From Paramoeba atlantica (lineage: Eukaryota > Discosea): a DNA stretch of 64,000 nt. This document shows positions 21,460 through 31,042 of this stretch, piece by piece. Under the pieces are notes generated by a model that worked only from the letters and a program-made list of their open reading frames with translations, did not search any database and had not been told where the DNA came from. Numbering within the stretch: position 1 is the stretch's first letter; every line of letters starts with the position of its first letter. The position numbers and the translations under genes are program-made. The stretch lies in assembly GCA_977017575.1 (NCBI GenBank), contig CDRNVI010000080.1, positions 62,001 to 126,000 on the forward strand, written 5' to 3'.

Positions 21460-21762
21460 ATATTCTACTCAGAGCTGAGTGCGGCTCTTGGTGGAATTAT
21501 GGCAGCAGTCAGAAAAGGACATCGGGACATTCTATTGAACGTCGACAACGCGCCTGTGGCCATGGCCCTCCAGAGGCGGGCAAGCACTAACTTCACTGCC
21601 AATAGGTGGATGCAGTACATCCCATCAAACACTAACCTGGAAGTAAAGTGGGTACCTACCAACGCCCAAATAGCAGATCCCTTCACGAGAAAATCCAGCG
21701 CTGAAGACTTGACACCACTGCCCTCCATCGGTACTTATATTGAGAGCCTACGGCGCCCGTAG
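21460..21762 (+). CDS. Outer element RNase H, last part
   Basis: About 100 codons. LSAALGGIMAAVRKG, LLNVDNAPVAMALQRR and VPTNAQIADPFTRK are the later RNase H strands of the outer element. This lies directly after B2 of the inner element. Confidence 0.85.
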   Translation: MFYSELSAALGGIMAAVRKGHRDILLNVDNAPVAMALQRRASTNFTANRWMQYIPSNTNLEVKWVPTNAQIADPFTRKSSAEDLTPLPSIGTYIESLRRP

Positions 21763-21942
21763 GGAATTCCGTATTTTCAAAGCAAACCATACTTAGCCCT
21801 CATCTAGTTTGCCCATTAGAAGAAAATAGAAGAACGTATAGCACATGGAATGAGTCTAATATTTAATGAGTTACACTTCGGCAAGAATTGAAGAGTTTTG
21901 TTTATCCTATTTTCTAAAACAGACGAAATTAAAATGTATGTC

Positions 21943-22875
21943 CCCCTGGAGAGACCTCCTGGACTCCCCCCGGACCGCACCCTAGACCCCCCCCCTGGAC
22001 ACCCCCCTGGACCCGCCCTGGACTCCCCCTGGACCGCACCCTGCCCCCACCCATGGACACCCCCCTGGACCCCCTGGACCCCACCCCCCCTAGACACGCC
22101 CCCTGGACACCCCCCTGGACCCCCTGGACCCCACCCCCCCCTAGACACCCCCCCTGGACACCCCCCCTGGAGAGACCTCCTGGACCCCCCGGACCGCACC
22201 GTAGACCCCCCCCTGGACACCCCCCTGGACCTCCCCTGGACCTCCCCTGGACTGCACCCTAGACCCCCTCCCCCTGGACACCCCCCTGAACCCGCCCTCG
22301 ACTCCCCCTGGACCGCACCCTGCCCCCACCCCTGGACACCCCCCTGGACCCGCCCTGGACTCCCCCTGGACCGCACCCTGCCCCCACCCATGGACACCCC
22401 CCTGGACCCCCTGGACCCCACCCCCCCTGGACACCCCCCCTGGACACCCCCCCTGGAGAGACCTCCTGGACCCCCCGGACCGCACCGTAGACCCCCCCCT
22501 GGACCCGCCCTGGACTCCCCCTGGACCGCACCCTGCCCCCACCCCTGGACACCCCCTCCCTGGAGACACCCCCTGGACCGCACCCTAGACCCCCCCCCTG
22601 AACCTCCCCTCTGGACCCCCCCTGGAGACACCCCCTGGACTCCCCCCCCTGGAGACACCCGCTGGACCCGCCCTGGACTCCCCCTGGACCGCACCCTGCC
22701 CCCACCCCTGGACCCCCCCTGAACCTCCCCCCTGGACCCCCCCCTGGAGACCCCCTGGACTGCACCCTAGACCCCCCCTGGACACCCCCCTGGACCCGCC
22801 CTCGACTCCCCCTGGACCGCACCCTGCCCCCACCCCTGGACTCCCCCCGTGTACCCCGCCCCTGGGCCCCACCCC
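21943..22875. repeat. C-rich CCTGGAC minisatellite, right block
   Basis: Over 900 bp of CCTGGAC-type units. Longer segments recur, such as CTGGAGAGACCTCCTGGAC and GGACCGCACCCTGCCCC. It resumes after the outer retroelement and ends where a 47-bp piece of the 177-bp satellite begins. The - strand is G-rich with quadruplex potential. Open frames here are artefacts. Confidence 0.93.
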
Positions 22876-22876
22876 T

Positions 22877-22923
22877 CGCCGCGATTGAAGTCGTGAAGTC
22901 ACAAAACTTTGATATGCCTTTTT
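22877..22923 (+). repeat. Remnant of the 177-bp satellite
   Basis: CGCCGCGATTGAAGTCGTGAAG through GATATGCCTTTTTC matches the satellite closely. It shows that the minisatellite and its insertions lie inside, or at the edge of, the satellite domain. Unique AT-rich sequence follows. Confidence 0.93.
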
Positions 22924-23075
22924 CGAACGACGAGGTTGTGAGAACTTGTGAAAGTAATCTGCGTATTCAATTTAGTTCAATACACATGAATATTTCAGCA
23001 CGTAAAGCATAATATTTTATTATATACCAAGGGAAGTGTTTATATCCACGTTTAAAAAGTTTTCATAAAAAGTTT

Positions 23076-23651
23076 ATGGTTGTGACCCGTTCGCAAGCGC
23101 GAGAAGCCGCGGATCGGGGGGAAGCCCTAACTCCCCCTAGCACCCCGCGCACCTCATCGCCGAAATCCCAGGCCTCACGACCTACGAGACAGGTGGAGAC
23201 GCCTCCAGTTAGTGCCCGCCGGAATTCTAATCTAGAAGAAATCCGGGGCCCGCATCCACGTACGCCTCTTGGTGTTTTGGGAAGCGTTGCAGGGGCAGTA
23301 GGCAGTACAGTATGGAACGGATTTTTCAATAACCAAGAAACGCAGCCTCAAGCGTCTGACTTTCCTAACACTCAGGCTGCGGCAGCGGCGCAGAATTCCC
23401 TTGAGCGAATAGTACAGCAGCTCGCGACGCAGGTTTCCAGTTTATCGGCTCAAGTGGCCCGGATGCAGTTCTCCGGTTCCAGTTGCCAGCCTCCAAGCGT
23501 CCTACAGCCACAGCTTCCATCTCCGCACGCTACGCTTCCACACGAACGTATTCTGGAGCAAAGCCACGTACCGCAGCAACAACGACAATTTCAGGAACAT
23601 CGTCAGCCTGGGCCTTCAGATACTGCTTCGACTCGACAGGGAGGCTATTGA
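23076..23651 (+). mobile_element. Gag-like retroelement remnant
   Basis: 191-residue frame beginning MVVTRSQAREAADRG, Pro/Ser/Gln-rich, with a short coiled-coil-like stretch (LERIVQQLATQVSSLSAQVARM). N-termini of this kind are common in Gag proteins of LTR and YR retroelements. No zinc knuckle or polymerase follows, so it is a fragment if it is one. An unrelated host protein cannot be excluded. Confidence 0.4.
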
Positions 23652-24560
23652 ATATTGAAAAATAGTTTCCCATTCGTTAGTACTGTGAGAAAATGAATTA
23701 TAGTAGCGCTACTAAGTGACATATGTTGTTTTACTTTATACTTTATATATTGATGTACAAACATATTCGATGGATTTGACGAAGGGTAGGATTACATTAA
23801 TGTATTTTACACTTGATTTGAGTTTTTCAATCTTCACGAATACAATTTTATACGAATGCGCTGATTATGAAGCGTATCATCCAAAGACAATGATGACTCA
23901 GTGGAACTTTGAATTCGGGTTTTCAGCTCAGCGTTCGACTTCATTGAAGAAAAGCAATAGATAATCGAATGAACCAAGAATAATAATCAAAAACGGGATA
24001 AAACGTGTATGCTTTCATACAAACGTTATGAAAGAGAAAACTGTCAATATATTTTACTTTGTTTTTCTCCTACTGTGTCAAAACAAGATCACGCGAGATC
24101 ATCCCCGCAGCCCCTCACATTTATAGCTTTTAAGGTCATGTTTTCATAAATTCCTTCGTGGTGCATTATCAATGTCTAGCATCAGTCGCTCGCAGATATT
24201 TCTCACCGGTTTTGGGGGCCACTCGGGCCGTGCATGGGGTAGCTTTTAACATATTAAATTAGAACTACAATGCCGAATATGGCAAAAACGTGAATTGACG
24301 CTTAAAGAAATGATAAAAAATATCAGTGTTTTTCTGTAAACATTATTTATGAGCCTTGTCCCAGTTATTTTTTCTTGCATTCATGAAGTAGTGGTGCGAA
24401 ATAATACTTAGTGTCGTAAAAATATACGAATTTTTACGAACACTGTATTTATAGTACACTGTACTGTATAATATGCAGTATAAAAGGAAAAAATGTATTA
24501 AATATGTATATTTTTGAGATACAATAAAATAGGATTCGGCCTTCATAAAGGGTGCATTTC
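23652..24560. other. AT-rich intergenic DNA
   Basis: No gene recognised. CCCCGCAGCCCCTCAC near 24100 resembles a short repeat seen at 52555 and 57740. The region contains pyrimidine-rich tracts that could serve trans-splicing of the LRR gene downstream. Confidence 0.5.
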
Positions 24561-25388
24561 ATGAACCGCGGCGTTCTGCTTTTTTTGAGCTTTATTGCTC
24601 TTGAGCATACATGTATGTTTGTCGAATATGGTATGATGTACGATAACTCTGTGCATCGGGGTGCCAAAGTGCGCGGCGGAGTATTTCCTGATTACATGTG
24701 TCTGAATCTTCTTGTGTCAAAAATGAAAACTTTTCCATCAGATTGGGAAAAACCGGAGTTGTCAGCATGTCAACGATGCGGCATCCGGTGTGATGCACAA
24801 GGTCGCGTGACCGAAATCAACTTGAAAAACAGAAACATGACAGGAAATTTATCTTGGGCTTATCTTCCCTCGAATATAATTTCTATAAACGTTGCAAAGA
24901 ATCATATCTCCGGTGGATTATCGCTAGAGTGCCTTCCAAAGGGAATTATCCGTTTAAAAGGGCACAGCAATCGAATGAAATGCGATTTACGTTTGAATGA
25001 CGCTCCATCAAAATTGCAATTCATATCAATTCATACGAACTTGTTCTTTGGTGAGGTAGCATTCGAGGCACTACCTGCTGATTTGAAAAAAATGGAATTG
25101 CACAAGAACATGTTCGCCGGTGGTATCTCTCTGTCACTTTTACCTAATACGCTATCAGAATTGTATCTGCACGATAATCAATTGTCAGGCTTGCTTGTTT
25201 TAGATGCGCTTCCTTTTTCTTTGCGTTATCTTTCCCTCTCCAATAATTGTTTTGTTGGACATGTTAATCTTACACATCTCCCATCTGGGATGAAATTCTT
25301 GGCTTTGAAAAATAACAATATCACGGTTGGTAGTCTTATGGGATTGCCGAAAGGTATGAAGCTCGACATTAGGGAAACAATTTGGTAG
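24561..25388 (+). CDS. Leucine-rich repeat protein 1 (secreted or surface)
   Basis: 275 residues from the ATG at 24561; GTG at 24552 is in frame but less likely. Residues 1-18 (MNRGVLLFLSFIALEHTC) look like a signal peptide. A cap follows with KVRGGVFP and paired cysteines (CQRCGIRC), like plant- and kinetoplastid-type LRR N-terminal caps. About seven 23-residue repeats follow, consensus LPxxLxxLxLxxNxFxGxxxLxx. The first carries the family mark GNLSWAYLP. No C-terminal anchor is visible. The related genes start at 35882, 47569 and 58286. Such LRRs usually bind proteins; the ligand is unknown. Confidence 0.85.
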   Translation: MNRGVLLFLSFIALEHTCMFVEYGMMYDNSVHRGAKVRGGVFPDYMCLNLLVSKMKTFPSDWEKPELSACQRCGIRCDAQGRVTEINLKNRNMTGNLSWAYLPSNIISINVAKNHISGGLSLECLPKGIIRLKGHSNRMKCDLRLNDAPSKLQFISIHTNLFFGEVAFEALPADLKKMELHKNMFAGGISLSLLPNTLSELYLHDNQLSGLLVLDALPFSLRYLSLSNNCFVGHVNLTHLPSGMKFLALKNNNITVGSLMGLPKGMKLDIRETIW

Positions 25389-26629
25389 TCTAAAATACGA
25401 ATTTTCAATTTAGCAAATTTACCATCCAGACAACCAATATTCAGGAAGTCACGGAGATTCGATAAACCGCTTTATGGAGTTTTTTCCAGAGGCTAATGAG
25501 ATTTCGAGTGTACTTTACAATAGAGAGTCAGTAAAACAGCTTTTCTAAAGGTCAGATGTGGACTCTCGTGACCTCCAGTGGCTGCCAGTGATCGCTAAGG
25601 TTGCACGGCATTGGACTCCCTGCAACTTGGCGTCTTTTTTCGGGGCCACGGTGGACCACTGCTACTGGTCCTCGTTGATCATTTTGTACATGTTTAGTTG
25701 AACAGATATGGATTGTTACTATATTTATTAAATGCTCGTTATTTGTTTCTAGATTCGAACTCTCCACGTATTCAAACTTATTGTGATGTGAAAATTGTAC
25801 TGTCCTCGCTGCAGGGTGGACCGCCACGCGTCTTTGGGGGAACCTATACGGTGTGTAATGTGTGCGTGCACCATTGAAAGTGATGCAAACGATTCTTGCA
25901 TCCAATGCCACAGGGTCTCTGTAATCATAGGTACCAACTACCGTCCTCTGTGTAAAAAACACTAATGTGTAGTAAAAGAATTTTTGTCATCACACTTGTG
26001 TGCAAAGCAAAAACAGGTCACAAGTGCGAACAATGATTACCGCCCATATTCGGTTTCTACGGTACCACATAAAGGGCAATTAAGGAAAATCAAAAAATAT
26101 TAAAACTTTAATGTAAGGAAATAATTTCGTCCCACTGACTTTTCTCCGAAATTCTTTCGAATTTTCTTTGATTTATGTCGCTTCTTTAACCGCGGTGGTT
26201 GTTTTCAACGTAGAAGTGACCTCTGTTGTATGTATTAGTTCATCATTTCTTTATGTGAAAGACGCTTACCTTACTAAAATTGAGGAAGAAGAAAATTAAG
26301 AAAACTTTAATTAAGGAAATAATTTCGTGTCACAAAGAAATCTTCCTTAATTAAAATATTCCCTAATTACCATTTCTACGGTAATATGTAAACCACCCGT
26401 TTAACATACCTATACCTTGGATAACATACCGGGGGGGTATGTTATTCTGGCCTGCGACACTTAACATACCCCCCCTCGTCCCACGGCTTTTTTTGTGCAA
26501 CGGTACAAAAACCCAACCGTAATATCACGTACTTTTTTAAACAAAATGTTTCTTTTATGCGTTTTTAGATGTATTTTGATACGTTTTAGCATTTAGTACT
26601 ACACGCGGTACATCTTTAGATACAGGTTC
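25389..26629. other. AT-rich intergenic DNA with repeat scraps
   Basis: No gene supported. 26186-26240 is half of the 105-bp foldback family (CCGCGGTGGTTGTTTTCAAC). 26400-26475 holds TAACATACC and its reverse complement around a G run, a palindromic cluster that recurs near 27137-27196. A 136-codon frame on the - strand at 25552-25962 has no recognisable content. Confidence 0.5.
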
Positions 26630-26815
26630 TAACTAAAAAAGTTGAAATTTTTTTCAAAAAAAAATATCCGAACTTGACCGACCCGTTCTGCGGATACGAA
26701 GGGGGGTCACCCCCGGGTAGAGGGGTGGAAAATGCGCGCCAAGACCCCGGATACCCCTTCTGCGCCTTTATTTCGAAAAATAATTTTTTCAAAAAACTTC
26801 GTGCGGTATGCCCCC
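26630..26815. repeat. Dispersed repeat R2, copy 1
   Basis: Centred on GGGTAGAGGGGTGGAAAATG and CGCCAAGACCCCGGATACCCC, flanked by long A and T runs. Three more copies in the opposite orientation lie at 40800-41000, 41735-41945 and 44083-44292. A variant family with GGTGGAAAATTATCGCC is found near 53400, 53610, 54910 and 63940. Confidence 0.75.
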
Positions 26816-26984
26816 TTAATTTCACAAGTACATACTACTCGAGTCCTAATATTAATCTGCTATTGAAATATCTCAAAATATTTTAACATACATGTATTTC
26901 TCATTATCTTTTTAACCTACTATCCATCTGTATGCTGAATTTCCAATATGATGCATCTTGTGGGCGAAAACCCCTGGGCCCCCC

Positions 26985-27135
26985 AAGGGTCGGATTTTTT
27001 TTGAAAATTTTTGGACCACCGGAGCCCCTTTTATAAATTTTTCTTCTATTATATTACTGTGTTCCTCTTTATATTTTCACTGTTTTTCACTTTTTTTCAA
27101 TAATCGAGGGTAGAGCGGTAGTTATACAACCACCG
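26985..27135 (-). repeat. Dispersed repeat P, copy 1
   Basis: The reverse complement begins GCGGTGGTTGTATAACTACC and continues with TCGATTATTGAAAAAAAGTG and CAGTAATATAATAGAAG. Plus-strand copies lie at 40627-40815, 54338-54985 (with a MITE inserted) and 63664-64000. Confidence 0.8.
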
Positions 27136-27200
27136 CAACATACCTACCTTGATGTATACATTGATAACATACCGGGGGGGGGGGGGGTATGTTAAATGGG

Positions 27201-27507
27201 TACCGTAGACCCCCCCAGTAATAGACCCCCCCAGTAACAAGGATTTGACCCTTTTTCGGCTGACCCCCAGTAACAAGGGTTTGGCTCGGGAGGGTCGTTG
27301 GAGGGGGGGGGTGATGGTGATGGTGGCTGGGCGGGGTGAGGGCGGTTGCGAGGGAGCGAATGGCGTGGTTGCGGGGTTGGATGGGCTGAAAATCAACGCA
27401 CTCATGTACAAAAAATGTCTTTTCTCACCCAAAAAGCATACCCCCAGTAACAAGGATTTGGTCATTTTGACCCAAAATCAATTCTATTACTGGGGGGGTC
27501 TACGGTA
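27201..27507. mobile_element. MITE with TACCGTAGACCC termini
   Basis: 307 bp with perfect 22-bp inverted ends: TACCGTAGACCCCCCCAGTA at the left and its complement at 27486-27507. If the outer TA is the duplicated target, it fits the Tc1/mariner (Stowaway-like) pattern. Inside, CCCCCAGTAACAAGG is repeated. Related ends (GTAGACCCTCCCCCAGTGA) occur at 29234 and 43130, and a degenerate one near 47472. No coding capacity. Confidence 0.75.
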
Positions 27508-27539
27508 TGTGGTTTAAATAAAATCGTTTTCTCTCGCAG

Positions 27540-27710
27540 CTTAATACTATACCCCCCCTACTTACATACACCCCCCTACCTGTATTTGTCACCCCTTTTT
27601 GGAGAAAAGTGACAAATAAGTAGAGGGGGCGGGTGTGTGACAAATAACTAGGGGGGTGGCGTTCATTAGGTGACAAATAACTAGGGGAGGTAGGTGTCAT
27701 TGGGCGCGGC
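27540..27710. repeat. Short repeats of GTGACAAATAA with C/G runs
   Basis: GTGACAAATAAGTAG or GTGACAAATAACTAGGGG occurs three times, and the inverted form (CTATTTGTCAC-like, CTGTATTTGTCACCCC) once, giving a small inverted-repeat cluster. Function unknown. Confidence 0.5.
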
Positions 27711-28189
27711 CAAAATAGTATAGTATAGTAAAGTATCTATATCTCCTTGCAAGTTGTTTTCTTGCCATCATAGATAAAGGCTCGCATAAAGCCTACTTCA
27801 TAAAAAGGTGAAACTCTACCCAGGTAGGGGAAGCACAGGCTGCCAGTTCTCAGAAAGGTCGCAGCGGGAAATTACGTCACCTTGCACACCAAACAAAGCA
27901 CGGTACATGTTGTTCACTACATGAAGTGCACACGTGTTCTCTCCAGGCAATTGCTAAGGACATGTCATGCATACAATGAAGTATGATGATTGAGGAGCGT
28001 CAAGATGCTCGCATAGTCTCTCTTTGGATACTTTTATAAACTTAATAAAAAACGTGGTTCGCAGAAACTATAATATAGTAAAATACAGTTTTTTCATTGA
28101 ATATAGTTACTATATAGTACTATATTTACTATATTTTACTATAAAACTATAAGAAAACTATAAAGTTTTTTTCACTTTACAAGTTATAT
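27711..28189. other. AT-rich intergenic DNA with TA-rich palindromes
   Basis: No gene seen. 28070-28165 is dominated by ACTATATTTTACTAT-like palindromic words, perhaps an eroded foldback element. Confidence 0.45.
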
Positions 28190-28287
28190 TTTTTGAGTCC
28201 TCTCCGCTTGTGAAGGACATACACACGCCTCTACATGCGTTCTTACACGTTTACATACGTATGATATGACAAGAAATTCTGAAAAAA

Positions 28288-28485
28288 ATGTAACCCAAGC
28301 TAAAGTGGACGAGGGAGATACTAAAAGCACCTTTGGCAAACCACCATAAAAATGGAAGGGTATGTCCCTTAAAGATTCTTTTGGCACGTCGGAATCCTTT
28401 ACAAATCGGGAGATATCATTCCATTTTTGTGGTGGTTTAAAGGTGCTTTTGGAACCTCCCTCGTCCACTTTATCCTGGGTTACAT
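28288..28485. repeat. 198-bp foldback element, copy 1
   Basis: Arms start ATGTAACCCAAGC and end with the near complement CTGGGTTACAT. Each arm is ~80 bp (AAAGTGGACGAGGGAG, AAAAGCACCTTT, AACCACCA, AAAAATGGAA), so the transcript would fold into one long hairpin. Copies of the same length lie at 41421-41618 and 43772-43969. Confidence 0.9.
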
Positions 28486-29260
28486 AGCTATCGAAACATC
28501 CTCCCTCTTCCCCGCGATTCCATCACCGCCGAAAAATATCATCAACTAGTGTGTCATCTCCTCGGAAATAGCAATGAAACGCATGCGAAAGGAGTGACGA
28601 TAGGAAGTACAAACTCTCCACTCGACAACACACCGCGTAATTTATTCAGACTCATATGATTGTATTTATTCAAACTCATAGAATTGTGAGCAGCAGTTAT
28701 TCAGTCCCAAGACATAACGTCGGTGGCTTTTTTAGTAAAAACCAAATTTTTGAAAAAACATTCTAACAAAAAACAAAAATGTGATTCGGCATTATTCTAA
28801 GATATTCTAAGACACTTTGCGACAGTTTTCCCTGATATACAGTTGTATTTAATTACGATCGTATTTAATTACGGATATACTCGGATAGTGCCAGATACTA
28901 GTTATAGGTACTATAACTGGTACTAGATATAGACTGGTATAACTGGTACTAGATAGCGCCAGTACTACGGATAGTGCCAGATTTTCTGGTAAATAGTGTT
29001 ATTTTTGTGCTCAGATGGCCAAACTGAGCAGTTTCCCGTGCTGTTACCTCCTTTAAGGAGGTAAAACTGAGCACTATAACTTCAAAAAATACAATAAACA
29101 ATATGAGCACAGATATCCTGTTTCTAAAAGATGTGTAAAGTAATACGCGGCAAAGTTTTTACAGATTGAAAGAATCCGTTAGACATCCTATCAATTAAAA
29201 ACTCTTGCTTAGCATACAGCATATTTTAACGTACTGTAGACCCTCCCCCAGTGAGAGAAT

Positions 29261-29644
29261 CCAAAAATCCAAATCATTCCGGATTGCTCCGGATGGTCAC
29301 TGGCAAGCCAGACCCTTCACAGACAGATTTGGAAGTTCCGAGGCCGACGTACTCTACCAGTTTCCGCTTGTCCAAGGCGGCACCAACGTGCTGTTACCAA
29401 CACGTTGCGTCGACGAACTGTACGTCAACACGGCTCACCCAAGAGGTGTGAGCCGGGTAAGGGAGCTGGGTCCCTGAGGGGAGGATCCGGGACGGTCCTC
29501 CGAGTACTGGACCTAGTCGGTTCTCGGCCCAGCCTCTTAGAGTGAAGCCGCCAGGAATATTGCGATGAGCGGGTTTGAACTCGCCATCTGAGCACCATGT
29601 GCTTCAAACTTTGAATTCTTGCCACTCCGCCGCCTCCGCCTCCG
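29261..29644 (-). mobile_element. tRNA-like SINE with 13-bp target duplication
   Basis: The 384-bp insert is flanked by CCAGTGAGAGAAT on both sides (29248-29260, 29645-29657). The paralogous copy at 43125-43140 has the site once, uninterrupted. Read on the - strand, the insert starts with a GGCGGA run, has an A-box-like GAGTGGCAAGAATTC, then a B-box match GAGTTCAAACCC (29571-29582 on +) about 40 bases later. This is the layout of an internal RNA polymerase III promoter. The body ends at GATTTGGATTTTTGG. It has no coding capacity and would need a LINE to move. Confidence 0.82.
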
Positions 29645-30330
29645 CCAGTGAGAGAATGGATTTTGGGTCAAAATGGCTAAATTCTCCCTTACTCGGAAGT
29701 GTGCTTTTTTTCCTTTCTCTCAACTTTTTTGACACTTTTTTCTATGTTTTATCTGAAAACGTGTTAAAACGCTTATTAAATAAGCGTACAGTGTTGTATT
29801 GAATTACGATCGTATTTAATTACGGATATATTTAATTACGATATTATTCAATTAAGATTATTTTCACCAAAAAAAATCCTTAAATTGTTTTGAGTTTTCA
29901 GTTTGAGTTTTTCGGGGATTGAAAATGACAACTCCTATCGATGTCGCATTGGCAGTTGAGGTGAAAGACAAAGATGAACATCGAGAGGTTTGGGCAGCCG
30001 AGTCAATTCAGCGGATGACTGATCTTGTAAGAGCGTGCTGCTTAAAAGTTGTCATAATCCGATGGAATCGGAAGAATAGAAGTAACTTCTCTTATCCATC
30101 AGGGCTGATATAACATACACGTATTAATTTTCTGCGGCTTTTACTCGTTCAACGCACTCGTTCAAAACAATTTACCTACAACATGTCATGTTCTTGAAAA
30201 TAATGGATAAACAAAATTAAGAATTTACTTACGATAATATTTATTTACGACATTATTCAATTACGATAGTATTTAATTACGATATTATTCAATTAAGATT
30301 ATTTTCGCCGAAAAAAATCCTTAAATTCGT

Positions 30331-31042
30331 AATTAGATAATATCGTAATTGAATACAACACTGTACGCAATAAAATTCATCGATGCCCTGTAAGATCATC
30401 AGTGGTAATCTCAGATTTCAAATGAACCGGTTGATCTTCGTCGACATGAAGTTCCCTCACTAAACAAGATAAATGGATTACCTCATTCGCGTGCTGAGAC
30501 TATGTGGAACGTTAAAAATTAACGCAGGTTTCATAATATCGGAGTGCATCTGAAAAAAGCGGCGACATTTGCTGAGTAATGAGTCGCCAAATACGCAATT
30601 TGGCGACTAGGCAGGATTAAGAGAGGAAAAAGGCCAAAACTTGGGAACCGTTAAATGGCATTTTATACCGTCTTCTTGAAACGTTTGTTTTTACGTGGTA
30701 TCTCGCCACAGATAATACGGGGTGCATTCGCCCGCAAAAGTGTTTCTAAGGACATATAGGCACATTTTCTTCCGTTTTTTGAAAGATTGAGATGAGAAAC
30801 ACCAAGAATGAAAACATTATGCACCCCAGACGATTCATAGAGAGTTTTAGACTTAAAGAGTAATTTTTATCTAAATAGTGTGTAAAGAGACAATACAACT
30901 TTTTTTTTCACTGGGGGAGTAGACAATATGGTGGAATTGGAACTACCATCGCAATATGAGTACAGCGTATGTCATTACAATCTTCATAATGTATTTTTCA
31001 TAATGGACATTAGAATCGTGTATTTAATTATACATTAGAATC
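30331..31042. other. Intergenic DNA
   Basis: No gene recognised. CACTGGGGGAGTAGAC at 30912-30927 resembles the Tc1/mariner-type terminus seen at 29234 in opposite orientation, so it may be the far end of an element beginning there. A pyrimidine tract precedes it. Confidence 0.45.

Larger units (their letters stand above)
10091..21786 (+). mobile_element. Outer VIPER-like tyrosine-recombinase retroelement (fossil, split)
   Basis: The order is Gag-like frame, tyrosine recombinase, then an overlapping RT/RNase H frame, the three-frame layout of trypanosomatid VIPER and other DIRS-order elements. No integrase or aspartic protease is seen. The RNase H region is divided by a complete second element (13570-21459), and its last part lies at 21460-21762. 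A short sequence shared by both ends (10091-10108, 21769-21786) suggests terminal repeats. Ends are minimum estimates; flanks continue to about 9853 and 21940. The element is broken by that insertion. It must be older than the inner element, yet its frames are otherwise long, so it is not ancient. Confidence 0.88.
28190..30330 (-). repeat. Composite repeat X, copy in inverse orientation
   Basis: This segment matches, as reverse complement, 42447-44060, and its left third also matches 41005-41706. It contains the 198-bp foldback element, an AT-rich part with TTAATTACGATCG words, and a Tc1/mariner-like end (GTAGACCCTCCCCCAGTGA). Open frames shared by the copies (64 codons at 29919-30113; 94 codons at 28187-28468, -) follow the repeat and are not supported as genes. 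Confidence 0.88.

Noticed and set aside
25552-25962. 136-codon - strand frame with a TTCGAA word near 25753 resembling a tRNA B box
   Set aside because: No cloverleaf or A box could be folded and the protein has no recognisable content; it runs against the direction of all genes.
28187-28468. 94-codon - strand frame conserved in three copies
   Set aside because: It covers the two arms of a 198-bp palindrome and its conservation follows recent duplication of the repeat.
29919-30113. 64-codon frame MKMTTPIDVALAVEVKD, conserved at 42671-42865 (-)
   Set aside because: Part of duplicated repeat X; four replacements in 64 residues show no constraint, and it is too short to match a family.
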